In this document: piece by piece, positions 24,455 through 35,342 of the stretch
How positions within the stretch are numbered: the stretch's first letter is position 1
Layout: each line of letters begins with the position of its first letter
Origin: Microthyrium microscopicum
Taxonomy: Eukaryota > Ascomycota > Dothideomycetes > Microthyriales > Microthyriaceae
DNA length: 64,000 nucleotides
Assembly: GCA_010405405.1 (NCBI GenBank)
Contig: MU004244.1
Span: 375,895-439,894, forward strand
Direction: 5' to 3'
The notes under the pieces: generated by a model
Seen by the model: only the letters and a program-made list of their open reading frames with translations
The model's database searches: none
Told to the model about the DNA's origin: nothing
Made by a program: the position numbers and the translations under genes

Positions 24455-24917
24455 GGCTGCGGGTTGTTGTTGGGCTTAAAGAGCTATGACGGGTGGTGTA
24501 TGATGTAAATAACAGAGAATCCTGTTTTCCGTTTTCAACAAAGGAATGGGTGGTATGAGGGTCATTTCATTGTTCGCTTGGTCACTGGGGGGATTCTGAA
24601 TCGAGATTCAATGAACGCGGACTAGGCGGCCAATTAGATGGGGTTGCGGGCAGCCTTATGCTTGCGGAATGGAGTGTAGGAATTTCAAAGCTCGATGTCT
24701 GTTTTTTGATCACGAACATAGAGCTTATTTTGGAATAAATAATAGGGTGTTCGGATGAGAAACAATTTTTTTGTCTATGCTATTTGGGGTTTGGGATGTT
24801 ATCCTTGGACTGACAAATTGGCAAGGCTAGAACTTACTAGTAGGGATACACTTTTTGGGTTGGTAGATTGGCAAGAAAATGATCATATTTTAGATCTATA
24901 TCAGAACCACATTAGAC
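24455..24917. other. Intergenic, nothing recognised
   Basis: About 460 bases, AT-rich toward the right. It should hold the promoter of the membrane-protein gene to the left. No repeat or conserved frame was seen. Confidence 0.4.
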
Positions 24918-25688
24918 TCATGGCGCTGCCTCTGCCGCATGTCTATCCTTCAGCATCTTCTCCGTCCTCATGAACTCTCTGATCCCCACCGGTATATCCT
25001 TAAATAAATCAGCGCCTGGTTTTGGCGGTCCACCAGCTCCTCCCACCCAATTCGTCTCGCTCCCACCCCCATCATCGTCCATACTCGCAGGCCCACTCGC
25101 TAATCCTGCTCCACTTGTCCCACTCGCCTTGAAATTGCGCAGCCGTTGCTCATCTTTTTTGCCCCCTCCTTGTGCTGCTAGTGCTGCCTGTGCGATCGCT
25201 GCTTGTGCAGCCCATTCTTCAATGTCTTCCCGATAGACATCCCAAACGCAGTTGACGCACCCGCTCATACAGCAGTTGTCCGGCTCTGTAGGTCGGGGTG
25301 GCACGAGAATGCCGGCGATGTTTGTAGATTTGCGCTCGCGGTCTGCGCGGCGGGCAGCGGGACCGGCGAGACGGGAGCCAAAGACGATTTTTGCGCGGGC
25401 GCGGACGTCTTCTCGAGCTGCGTCCTTAGAGGCTGTGTTGGGGGATGATGGTGAGGTTGGCGGACGTGATCTTGTGGCAGAGTGGGTGGTGGAGGATGGA
25501 TGATTGAGGAGGGCTTCATAGTAGCCGGTCAGGGGAGTTGCTTGTTCGCCGGGACGCGCAATGTTGCTTCGTTGGCGGAATTGGAGATAGGAACCGAGGG
25601 GACCATTTTGGCGGCGCAGGGTTCGTAGACAGGAGGAGCAGATTGAGAAGCTTTTTGACCAGGGAAGAGAAGCCGATAGAGGGGACAT
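24918..25688 (-). CDS. Oxidoreductase-like (OXLD1-type) mitochondrial protein
   Basis: An intronless 256-residue protein. The N-terminus is basic and Ser/Arg-rich with an early FSICSSCLRTLRRQ, which fits a mitochondrial import signal. The diagnostic part is at about residues 135-160: PDNCCMSGCVNCVWDVYRED, with cysteines at 139, 140, 144 and 147, the core of the oxidoreductase-like domain (Pfam Oxidored-like; human OXLD1, yeast YPL107W). An Ala/Gln-rich helix and a Gly-rich low-complexity stretch follow, then the conserved end (DIPVGIREFMRTEKML). The biochemical role of the family is poorly known, and the cysteines suggest metal or redox binding. It is head-to-head with the gene at 25,978, sharing a promoter of under 300 bases. 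Confidence 0.85.
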   Translation of the reverse strand: MSPLSASLPWSKSFSICSSCLRTLRRQNGPLGSYLQFRQRSNIARPGEQATPLTGYYEALLNHPSSTTHSATRSRPPTSPSSPNTASKDAAREDVRARAKIVFGSRLAGPAARRADRERKSTNIAGILVPPRPTEPDNCCMSGCVNCVWDVYREDIEEWAAQAAIAQAALAAQGGGKKDEQRLRNFKASGTSGAGLASGPASMDDDGGGSETNWVGGAGGPPKPGADLFKDIPVGIREFMRTEKMLKDRHAAEAAP

Positions 25689-25848
25689 TGTCTATCTTGG
25701 TTGGCTGGCGAGGGGAATTGAGCTGGTGGCGGTCGTCGGGAGCTCTGTATGAAGATGCGGTTCTTAAGAAGATATCAAATTGAGTAGAAAACAGGGATGT
25801 TCGTCACTCTAAGACCCGCTAGGCAAGAAGGCTCCAAGGCCACAAAGT

Positions 25849-25866
25849 CCCACGTGCGCACGTGGG
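25849..25866. promoter_or_regulatory. 18-bp palindrome with two CACGTG boxes
   Basis: CCCACGTGCGCACGTGGG is a perfect palindrome in the middle of the 289-base promoter between two divergent genes. It holds two CACGTG E-boxes, 2 bases apart. In fungi such boxes are bound by bHLH factors (Cbf1 or Pho4 classes). Which factor acts here is unknown. Confidence 0.6.
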
Positions 25867-25977
25867 GTAGCAGGGGTCAGGACCAACGCGTTGAGCCGCA
25901 AGTTGCAACAACGCGCCTGGCTTTTCACCTTTGCGACTGCTCAATTCTATTGTTTACAAGCACATATCCTATTCAAG

Positions 25978-27663
25978 ATGGACTCGGATCCACCGCCAGC
26001 GGCACGGCGCACGACTATGCAACACGTCGAAGCCCTTAGTCCTTCCAAAGAACCATACCCACCATATCAGTCTCCTACGCGCGCCAGTCTATCACGATTC
26101 AATCCAGAGTTATTGCCCGAGCCAAGATCTTCGCCTTCAAGAATCATGGTATCCAAGGATCAGAAAAAGCGCCGAGCTGGACCAAATGACCCACTGTCTT
26201 ATGTTCTGGGAGGCAAGCGACGAAGAGTCTCAGAACCGCAAATACATCAAGATGAGACGGAAGCGGGCGCAGGGGAAGCTCCAGCAGACGAATTGGGATC
26301 CAGTATATTGGGCGACACATCTCTACAACAGACGCCCTCCCGGCGCGACAAACAGACTGAGAACCGTCAAACAGAAGGAGGAGATCCCGATGGAGAAGAT
26401 CTCCCGGAAACACCACAGCATCTTCGAGAGCGCCCAGAATATCAGGACACTCCCCCTCGTGGAGTTCTCTTCGCTGCCACACCAAAGCGGCGCAATGGCA
26501 AGCAAAGAAAATCGGTCAGCCGGAGTAAGAGCCGTAGTAAAAGCCGTAGCAAGACTTCAACACCAGCTCTTGGTGAAGGGACCAGTAGTCAGACCACAAC
26601 GCTCCCTCGGAAACCACCGCCAAATCCAGTGGAGGTTGCTCAAATGAAAGAGAAGAAGAAAGAATTGGCAACTCTACAAGCGACTCTCAAGAGCCTGCAA
26701 TCAGACATCGCCGATTTCGAGGAACACAATTCCCTTCTGGAAACTTGGCAATCAAACACCACCTATCCCAAGCTCCCAAGCCTGATCTCACTCATAAATC
26801 GCACCCACCCAAAGAAGACCCAATCCACAACTGCGACTCCCCTTCCAATATCCACACTCCTAACATCCTTCCTCCCCTTCTCAATTCCAATCCCCCAACC
26901 AGAACCAACCACATCAGCCCTCCCATCTCACGCACCCCTCCCACCTACACCCGCACTTCTCCAGCTCTTCACGCCTCTGAAGACAATATCAACCATCTCC
27001 CCACCAGCCACATCCAACGACCCGGACACACTCACCACACAAGTCCACACAATCACTGTCTCTGCCCCCCATGGCCTCCTCAATGCCACCATAGCGCTCA
27101 CCATCTCCTCCACGCCAACATCCGCGCGTGCTCCATCAATCGGTGAATTATCTATTACAAACCTGAGTCCCTGGGCGGATCGCTCCGTTGGCGCATGGGC
27201 ACGCGCACATGCACATACAGGAAACGTCGCTGCAATCGGCTATGGACTCGCAAGACTGTGGGAAGTCAACGTGAAGCGTGCGCGTGTATGGGCACATACT
27301 TGTAAACGCTACGCAAACTTGCGCCCGCGCGTAGCCGGTGTACTCGCCGAACGGACTGAAGTCAGTGGAACAGATGATGGCGAGGGAGACATGAAAGGCC
27401 TATCACGGTATTTGGGCTGCGAGACGTTGGTGCTGGGTGATGGAAGCAGCGAAGTACGCGTCGCATGGCGCGTGCGGTTAGACTGGGCAGACGAAGTGGA
27501 AAGTCGAGTGAGCATAAGCCTTGTGATACGCAAGCGAGGCGACGCGGAGCGAGCAGAGGAGAAGGCGTTACGGACGAGTACGGAGGCGGTGTTTAAGAAG
27601 CTTGTTGCGAAGCGGGGAGTGACGTTTGCGCTGGAGCAGGTGTTAGGTACGCTTTACGAATAG
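25978..27663 (+). CDS. Coiled-coil nuclear protein, possible inner-kinetochore subunit
   Basis: An intronless 561-residue protein. The start is the ATG at 25978 because upstream in-frame sequence has only non-ATG starts. The N-terminal 220 residues are polar and disordered, with short fungal-type motifs (NDPLSYVLGGKRRR, DTPPRGVLFAATPKRR) and an SR-type repeat (SRSKSRSKSRSKT). A coiled coil follows at about 225-260 (KEKKKELATLQATLKSLQSD). The last 280 residues alternate hydrophobic strands and helices (ITVSAPHGLLNATIAL, LSPWADRSVGAWARA) and look globular. Disordered head, coiled coil and a C-terminal domain pair is the layout of CENP-O/P-like (Mcm21/Ctf19) kinetochore proteins, but I cannot confirm the family by eye. 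Treat as unknown with that as the first hypothesis. Confidence 0.7.
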   Translation: MDSDPPPAARRTTMQHVEALSPSKEPYPPYQSPTRASLSRFNPELLPEPRSSPSRIMVSKDQKKRRAGPNDPLSYVLGGKRRRVSEPQIHQDETEAGAGEAPADELGSSILGDTSLQQTPSRRDKQTENRQTEGGDPDGEDLPETPQHLRERPEYQDTPPRGVLFAATPKRRNGKQRKSVSRSKSRSKSRSKTSTPALGEGTSSQTTTLPRKPPPNPVEVAQMKEKKKELATLQATLKSLQSDIADFEEHNSLLETWQSNTTYPKLPSLISLINRTHPKKTQSTTATPLPISTLLTSFLPFSIPIPQPEPTTSALPSHAPLPPTPALLQLFTPLKTISTISPPATSNDPDTLTTQVHTITVSAPHGLLNATIALTISSTPTSARAPSIGELSITNLSPWADRSVGAWARAHAHTGNVAAIGYGLARLWEVNVKRARVWAHTCKRYANLRPRVAGVLAERTEVSGTDDGEGDMKGLSRYLGCETLVLGDGSSEVRVAWRVRLDWADEVESRVSISLVIRKRGDAERAEEKALRTSTEAVFKKLVAKRGVTFALEQVLGTLYE

Positions 27664-27746
27664 ATGGCACGCGGAGAAGAACGAAATGGAAGAAGATTAA
27701 TGCATTTGATTGGTTCGCTTGTGCAAAGGCTATCTATTGGTGCGCG

Positions 27747-30700
27747 CTATGCCGTATTCTTGCCAATATACAAACGGGCTACGGAGTGGAAGAGGTCTTG
27801 AATGGGCGGTAGAGCGTATGATGGAGCGCTGGCGAAGATCTCTGCCAGTTGGTGACTTCGGATGACTGTTTTATCATCCTCGAAATCACTCTCGTTATCC
27901 TTCCCGTCTTCTCCTTGGTTTTCATAAGTCCCATTGACGACAGCTTCCTGGTCTTCTTCGATTTGTGTGAGAGCACCCTCTTCTGTCACCTGCGATGCAC
28001 TTCCGGGCAGGACAAGACCAAGAGTCGTGCCAGTGGGTGGTACGATGAACCGGGCTTCAGAGTTGGCATCAATAGCGACAAAACCTTGACCCCCGACCAA
28101 AGCAGTCAAGGCAAGGACAACTGTCTTGTTGTCCGTACTCAAAAGCGGTTGGGCGTTTGATGGATTGAAAACCAGTATGCGAGAAGCAAAGTCGGAGCCA
28201 TTTTGTACTGGACAAGAAAGTGCAAAAGTTCCGTGATCCGGGTAAACGGCCAATAAGCCTAGCTGTTTGATAGCGCTAGGAACTGAGGTCTGTATTTTGG
28301 CCAAATCATAGCCAAAAACAAGTCTGTTCAGTACGACATCCCAAACTCTGAGTTGACTTGATAGTGTGATCAAGTATCGATCAAGAAATTGCATCCCTAA
28401 CAAGCCATGGCTGAACATCAATGGATGTGAGTTTTGCAAGCGTCCAGTCTCAGCATCTAGGAAATGAACGACACCATGCGGGTGATCAAGAGCAACTGCA
28501 AGTACCGAGCCATCATTCGAGTACGCAATTTTCGCAAATTTGGGAAGACCATGGAATTGTCGATCGCTCTCTTGTTCGTCCAGAGGGGCAACTTTTGCAA
28601 TGTCGATTGTTTGTGAGGCTGTCCATGTGGTGGTTCCCTTTGATCGAGCACCACGGACAATCCGTCCATTCGGCAGATGAGTTTTTGGGTTCCAGATACG
28701 CACAAGACCATCCTCACCAACGGTTGAGAAGCCTGTACTGCATGGATCAGAGGCTATGTCCAGGACTCTGCTGGCTGAGTGATCGAAGTGGGCCTTGTGA
28801 GGCGAATCAATTCTTGTGTCAAGTTCCCATTGCTTGTCTCTTTGATTCCACTTCCAAAATTTGATGAAAGACTCGCGACGTAGTTTGGCCTCCCATTTTA
28901 TCCGCGCTGATTCAGCATAATTGCTGCCACTCGACCGGCCAGTGAGATAGGAGATATCCTGCATTGGAGGTTCCCATTCTTCAGCAGTTGCAAGCCAATG
29001 TCCGTCGCTACTCGTTTGCATATGCACAACATCGGCTTCGCTAATTTGTGGAGCAGAGGCTTTCTTCTGGATAAACCCCACGACATTATTTCGAGCAAGA
29101 GCTTGCCGCGAAACGCTTCTGTTTGCAGAGATATCATAAGTCTGTAGGAATGGAGCAGCTTGACGTGGCTGGTTCTTGAGACGATTTTGTCGTTGAGGAA
29201 CTGCTAGTAGTAGGTGATCTGGCGCAAGACAATGAGTTGTGACAGGGCTCAAGGATGGTTTTGACCAGGGCTCGATGTTTTCGTACGCCTTCGTCTGAAG
29301 ACCGGTGAAGACCGCTTTTGCAGCTAATTCGGTGGTTGACAATATCATTACCGTATTGTCGGCAAATCTGATACCGTACGAAGATCCTGCAGGCGAGACT
29401 GCAAGACCTTCGATATCAGAGGTGAGATTTGGTAAATCTTGTCTATGACCTGTGTTGAGTTGCCATAAACATAGAACGGTTTCCTGACCACCAGAAATGA
29501 TATAGTTGCCTAGTGAAGTTAATACAAGTTAACAAATAGTGGCGAAGTTATTCATACCATCTTTAGACCATCGTACTGCACCAACTGGAAGACGATGCCA
29601 ATGTAGCCGGCGAGATATCAAGTCAGACTTTGCCTGCAACTTTTGTACTATATCGTTATAGACAAAGATGGAACCATCTCCAGTACCAACTGCAAGGTTG
29701 TAGGTGAATGTAATTTTGCTCTCGGCTTTGTCGATGTTTGCGCTCGGTTTCATTATTGGGCTATCCTGCCGTACATCAAAACACGTCACGCCGTCGGTGA
29801 CAAGCATAGGAAACCAGTCGTGTTGAAGTGAATTAGTTGAGATTTCAGGATCATCCTCTTTAGTCGAGCCTATGACCAACCCGGTTGGTGACATTGCAAA
29901 TATGGTTTGTCCATGATCAAAGATCTGAATTCGTGACAGGCTTTGCTCGCTCTCCCAAAGCACAGCGGGGTTTGAGGGACCATCCTGCGCGGCCAGTGGA
30001 TCTATTGTATGAAGTGCGATGGTGCTTGTACCGTTTGATGTTTCGGTTTCTGGGTGGACAAATACTAGAACAACTTGTTGCTCATCTTTACTTAGGCAAG
30101 TCGCAAAAGCAGTGATTTGGTGCCCGATTTGAACAGAAGCCAGTTTTGATGGTGCCATCCAGTCCCAAACTTGAACCTCGCCATTTGAAAGAGCGACGTA
30201 GATAATGTTGGAATTTTGAGGAGATATCTTGACATCGATAATGAGTTGGGAATCATCTACATGAAAACTATGCTTCAATAAGGAAGCATGTACGTAGTAA
30301 ACATGGATCGATTGGCGGGTTGCAAGTAGCACCAGTCTAGTACAATTAGTATCGTATAACAAATGGGAATGGGGATTTTTACTTTGAGTTGTAGGAGAAT
30401 ATCGGATCTATATCTCGAAACCGGCCACCACTTGGGGACGAAGCGGTCCAAGATGGAGTAGAGAGAGGTCGTTTGGGTTTGACTGTCCGAAGTGTGGGTT
30501 CAGGAGCTGAAATAGCAAGCAAAGTATCGACATTGCTCTTTGAAGCCTCCGCAACACCATCCTGACCCTTCTTCTGCTTCTTTTGCTTCTGCTTCTTCTC
30601 TTTCTTGTCCTTTACGGGTGCTTCTAGCTCTTCGCCTTGACCCTCCAGACTTGCCGGCTTCACCGCCAAACTATCTTTTGTCTCATTTGTCTCGGTGCCT

Positions 30701-30873
30701 GGAGCTGAAGCATGACCATTTAATGCGCCATTGGTATCGGATGGTGTAGAATCGCCTTGCAAAGCTTTGTGGGACTTCTTAGACTTTTTAGTCTTCTTGG
30801 ATGGATGGATATCGCTTGTGGGTTGAGTGTGTTTTCGCTTCTTGCCCGGGAGCGCAGGGACAGGCGCAGACAT
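27747..30873 (-). CDS. UTP17: U3 snoRNP/t-UTP subunit Utp17 (Nan1, WDR75)
   Basis: A WD-repeat protein of the t-UTP complex, which binds nascent 35S pre-rRNA in the nucleolus and starts small-subunit processome assembly. It has 1,010 residues from three exons (30873-30383, 30336-29558, 29509-27747). Residues 1 to about 165 are Lys-rich with nucleolar-type basic clusters (KKTKKSKKSHK, KKEKKQKQKKQKK). Two WD propellers follow, seen as repeats such as NIIYVALSNGEVQVWDWM, FSTVGEDGLVRIWNPKTH and LAVALDHPHGVVHFLDAET. The C-terminus is acidic, then a conserved LAEIFASAPSYALPPIQDLF typical of WDR75/Utp17. The basic N-terminus is longer than in yeast. It is head-to-head with RPB10. Confidence 0.88.
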
Positions 30874-31077
30874 TTTCTAGATCTATATGGGATGCTTTAG
30901 CCATTCAAGAGCTGGAACAAGGGATTTGAGCGAGTGAATCAGTATGAGAGCGTAGGTAAAGGCAGCCGTAGTCGAGCATCAAAAAGTTTTGGCGGGGCGG
31001 GAACTTTTTTTCGACCAAAAATCTCGAGACAAAATTCGACGCTAGTGGTAAGTCCAAGCGTCCAGCACGCTAAACTG

Positions 31078-31083
31078 CACGTG
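31078..31083. promoter_or_regulatory. CACGTG box in the UTP17/RPB10 promoter
   Basis: A CACGTG hexamer lies about midway in the 416-base region between the divergent starts of UTP17 and RPB10. Both genes serve RNA polymerase or ribosome production, so a shared factor is plausible but unproven. Confidence 0.4.
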
Positions 31084-31289
31084 ATATCGATTTTCCAGCA
31101 GTCACTTCTTGATCTGAGTTGATCAAAACCTTTGATATCCTTTGTCCTTGAACCTGGAAAATCAGTAACCACATTCTGATCTTCATCTTCCAATTCAAAA
31201 ACACCTCTCAGTTCGTACGGGCGTCAATCGGATCATCAACTCCAAGCCCTGCCATCCCTTCTTCACTTTCCAACCCGACATCAGCAAAC

Positions 31290-31668
31290 ATGATTATTCC
31301 CGTTCGCTGCTTCTCCTGCGGCAAGGTAGATAACCATATCATTCTGCGCGCCGCGTCTTTTTACTAAGTGTCTAGGTCATCGGCGATCTTTGGGAGCGCT
31401 ATCTTGAAATGATCGAGAACGAGGATAAGAGTGATGGGTAGGTTATGCGCTCTAAGCAAAATGCCCAAAGCTGACTCTTTCAGGGACGCCATGGACGAGT
31501 TAGGTCTCCATCGCTACTGCTGTCGACGAATGGTCATGACCCATGTCGACCTTATCGAGAAACTTCTTCGGTAAGAGCTTTCTTTTAGATCGCGCCTGCA
31601 ATGCTAACGTGCCCAGATACAACCCAGCTGAAAAGGAGATGCATGGCCAACTCTCAAAACAAAACTGA
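31290..31668 (+). CDS. RPB10: RNA polymerases I, II and III subunit RPABC5 (Rpb10)
   Basis: A 78-residue zinc-binding subunit common to the three nuclear RNA polymerases. It is split into four exons (31290-31325, 31376-31437, 31484-31570, 31617-31668) by three introns of about 46-50 bases. The zinc site is the invariant [18 protein letters not shown] (Cys 7 and 10) with RYCCRRM (Cys 45 and 46). The end [14 protein letters not shown] is also invariant in the family. Length is slightly above the yeast protein because of a polar tail. Four exons in so short a gene is notable but usual for filamentous fungi. Confidence 0.96.
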
Positions 31669-32420
31669 AGACCTCTCCGAATTGCATTCAATGGCGTTTG
31701 GGCAGCATTTCTTTTGCAATCTGATATGAACACGGCTGTTGTGTTTGAATCTCTTGTGGTTTGATGGACTGTGAGCGTGAGTTTACCGCTCAAAAATAAA
31801 CTCGTCAACCCTGTCAGTGCAAAACTTATACACCAGCTTTATGATACCGAATACCCGGGGATTATTCTAGCTTTATCATCCGTTTGCCCCCTGTGAGTTT
31901 TGTACTTTGAGGGCCCACGAGTGCCTCAGCTCAGACCAGAGGGTTATGTGGTATCGTGCTATACTTGTCAGACAGGGCTAAAGGAATAGATGAATTTACG
32001 ATCGAAAGACCTACGCAAGCTTATGCATTGAAATATAATCTCTGGGGATATAGTTCAACGAGTTATCGCTCTCGGATTTAACCAATCTCGACAATTCTTG
32101 CTCAACCACCTTCTAGAGGCACTACTTATTATTAGGATCTAGACGCAATATCCACTATCTCTCCCTCCGCTCGCCATGACCTGGACCCAATAAAATGCAA
32201 TTGCCACAAAGACCCATGGAATTCGCTGATAGCTAGTGGTGCAACTTCCTCTGATTTTCCGCGTGGAAGTAGCTATACGCTGGTGAGCAGGAACGCTCTC
32301 CAGGTGGTAGGACCGAAAACAGCTGGATCTGGACATAGGATTTCTCTCACTGAAAGCTTCCGAGCTCAACCAATCAACTATCGCCACTTATTCTTGAATC
32401 TTATTCCTAAAGGCGCAAGA
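31669..32420. other. Intergenic, nothing recognised
   Basis: About 750 bases between RPB10 and the peptidase gene, which are read in the same direction. It should contain the RPB10 3' region and the peptidase promoter. No coding trace or repeat was identified. Confidence 0.4.
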
Positions 32421-35002
32421 ATGCGACTCTTCCTAGCACTGGTGGGTTCCATCGCCTGGTCAGCGTTTGAGGTCAACGGCGCTGCTCAGCTTCGACAAGA
32501 TCGACAAGTCCCATTTGGTAAAGGCTCCAAGTTGCTATCTTTCAGAGATGCCGTTTCGCAGTAAGTTCTACACGCTGAAAGAAGTAAGCTTTATTTTACT
32601 AATGCCGGTACAAAAGTCCGCAACCAGCATTGCAACCGACCACAATCAGTGTCAATTGGATAAACCATGGTTCCCTTGGAGACGGCTTTCGTGCCTTTGT
32701 ACACCCTCAAAAAGGCTTGGTGGTAGAGAACTTTGCGACTGGAACTCAGCAAGAACTGCTCAGTTTGGCTGATATCCCACCAAATAATGGCTTTAAACTC
32801 AATGTGGACAACACTTTCGTGGTGTGGGCCATGAATGTGACTAAAGGTTATCGTCACTCTTACAGCGCGAATTATATCATCCAAAATGTGAAAACCAAGG
32901 AGATCAGACCATTGGTTCCTGGTCAAAACGGGGATGTACAGCTGGTCGAATGGAACCCCAAGTAAGTTGGTTGTTTCCGGGGGAGGAATTGTCGTATAGC
33001 TAACGAGAAAAGAAACCCACTAAACCTTGTCTTTGTCTGGAAGAATAATATTTACTTCTGGGACAGTGCAACGATAACGCCTGTGACTACGGATGGAAGT
33101 CCTGCCGTCTATCATGGCGTTCCTGATTGGGTATATGAAGAAGAAGTTATCGAAGGGCGCTCCACGCTCTGGTACTCGCCTGATGGTGAGTACCTAGCTT
33201 TTCTCAGCTTTAACGATACCAACGTTCCGGTCTACACCGTACCATACTACATGGACAAGAATAGGAAGCCAATGCCATATCCCAGAGAACTCAAGATCCG
33301 GTATCCGAAACCTGGCTTTCCAAACCCAATCGTGAAAGCTAGTGTTGTGAAAATCGATGCTCCTAAGGATATCCAGGCTGTTCCAGTTGAAAAAGCGTTT
33401 ACGGAAGACAACCTGGTTATTGGAGAGGCTGCCTGGCTGACAGACAAACATGATCAGATCATTTTCCGATGCTTCAACAGACCACAAAACCACGATCGAC
33501 ACTTGCTCTATAAATTGAGCTCCAAAACAGCGGACATAGTCCGAGAGAGAGATGCAAAAGATGGCTGGCTAGAGAATACAAAGGCCATCAAGTATGTCGG
33601 AAAATTGGATGCTCAATCAGGCGATGGAGAGTTTTATATTGACCTCTCGGATGTCGACAACTGGATGCACATATACTTATATCCTGTCAATGGGGGAAGT
33701 CCAAAGCAACTCACCGAAGGGGAATGGGAAATTCGGAAGATCAATTCTGTTGACTTGGCCCGTAATATTGTACACTACACATCCAGTCAGCCGCATCCTA
33801 CAGAATCCAAGGTCGGGAGTGTCTCAATAATTACGGGCGAAACTAAGTCTTTGGTTCCCAATGATGCAGCCTTCTGGTCCGCATCTTTCAGTCCCAATGC
33901 GAACTACTATGTCCTGAACTACGAAGGGCCAAACGTGCCATATCAAGAACTCTACGCAATCAATCAAACCGACAAACCAATTCGCATAGTCAACAATAAC
34001 GCTCGCGCATACACCGCCTTACAGGAACTCGCTCTCCCTACCACTCAATTCTTCGACCTCAAACATCCATCGGGTTTCAATCTCTCCGCCAAACTTCAAC
34101 TTCCCCCGAACTTCGACGAGACGAAGAAATATCCCGTCCTCCTGACACCATACGGCGGTCCCAACTCGCAAGAAGTCACCAAAGGCTTCAGCGGCGGCAC
34201 TGGTCTTGGTAACTTTGCCGTAAGCAGCCCAGATCTTGGATATGTAGCCTTTAGCGTTGACAACCGAGGCACCGGCTTCCGCGGTCGCGCTTTCCGAAAC
34301 ACCTACTACAAAGCCATGGGTACCGTCGAGCCCGAAGACCAAATCTGGGCCGCCGAATGGCTCGCGCAAACCTATCCCTGGGTTGACCGCGACCGCATCG
34401 GCATCTGGGGCTGGAGCAACGGCGGCTACGTGAGTGCCAAAGTGGTCGAATATGCATCTAAGATCATCAGCTTTGCCATTGCGACAGCACCTACGGACGA
34501 CTGTCGCTTATATGACAGCATATATGCGGAGCGGTACATGGGGCTGCCGCAGGAGAATGCGGCAGTATACGACCGCGCGATGATCCGCAATGCGACGGGC
34601 TTCAAGAATATCGCAGGCGGCTTTTTGCTTCAGCATGGAACGGGAGACGATAATGTGCATTTCGCGCATTCGGCCTCGCTGGCGGACTTGTTGATGGCGG
34701 CGTCCGTGCCACCGTCAAAGTTCCAGGCTCAATTTTTTCCGGATAGCGATCATAATATCAATACACATAATCAACAATCGTTTTTGTATGCGCAGGTGGC
34801 GGAAATGCTACAGAAGCAGAAGCAGCGTGTGGTTGGCGCGAAGAAGAGCGCTTGGGAAATAGACCAAGAAGCTAGGGAGGATGCTGAGGATGATCAAATG
34901 GACTTTACTGGCTGGGGCAAGAGAAACATATTCGTTGAAAACATCGGCATGGGATATAGGAAAGGAATGGGTGGTATTAACGCTATGGCTTGGAATCTCT
35001 GA
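32421..35002 (+). CDS. Secreted dipeptidyl-peptidase IV (S9B)
   Basis: A serine peptidase that removes X-Pro or X-Ala dipeptides from peptide N-termini outside the cell. It has 824 residues from three exons (32421-32560, 32617-32961, 33013-35002). A signal peptide (MRLFLALVGSIAWSAFEVNG), not a membrane anchor, points to the secreted DPP-IV rather than the vacuolar form. The propeller domain holds GVPDWVYEEEVIEGRSTLWY, whose Glu pair binds the substrate N-terminus. The hydrolase domain has the catalytic set by my count at Ser630 (GWSNGGY), Asp707 (GTGDDNVHF) and His742 (DSDHNINTH). In the nucleophile motif Asn replaces the usual Tyr of GWSYGGY. The C-terminus carries an extra tail of about 60 polar residues. 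It converges on RDH54. Confidence 0.92.
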
Positions 35003-35342
35003 ACCTATTTTCTCTTAACCATAACTATCTACATTACACCTATATGGCCTAGAATTAATATGTCCTAGAATCTCCTTGCCTCTCACCAGCCTAGTCTGTG
35101 ACATTGTGTCATGGTAGTATCATTCAGAATGCTCTGGAAAGAAGCGATTATTCTGGAGGCAATGTAAAGCATATCATTAGTCTGGAAACAAGTACTCGCA
35201 AGCTATGCTATGTGTCGGGTATAAAATACTACGGCGGGTTCGAAATTCTGGGCCATCACCAGTTTTGTCAGATAATTCCAGCCATATGTACTGTGCGCAT
35301 AACCATACTTTTCATCTAAGAATCGTCATTCTGATGTAACAA
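35003..35342. other. Convergent 3' region, nothing recognised
   Basis: About 340 bases between the ends of the peptidase gene and RDH54. No recognisable feature. Confidence 0.4.
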
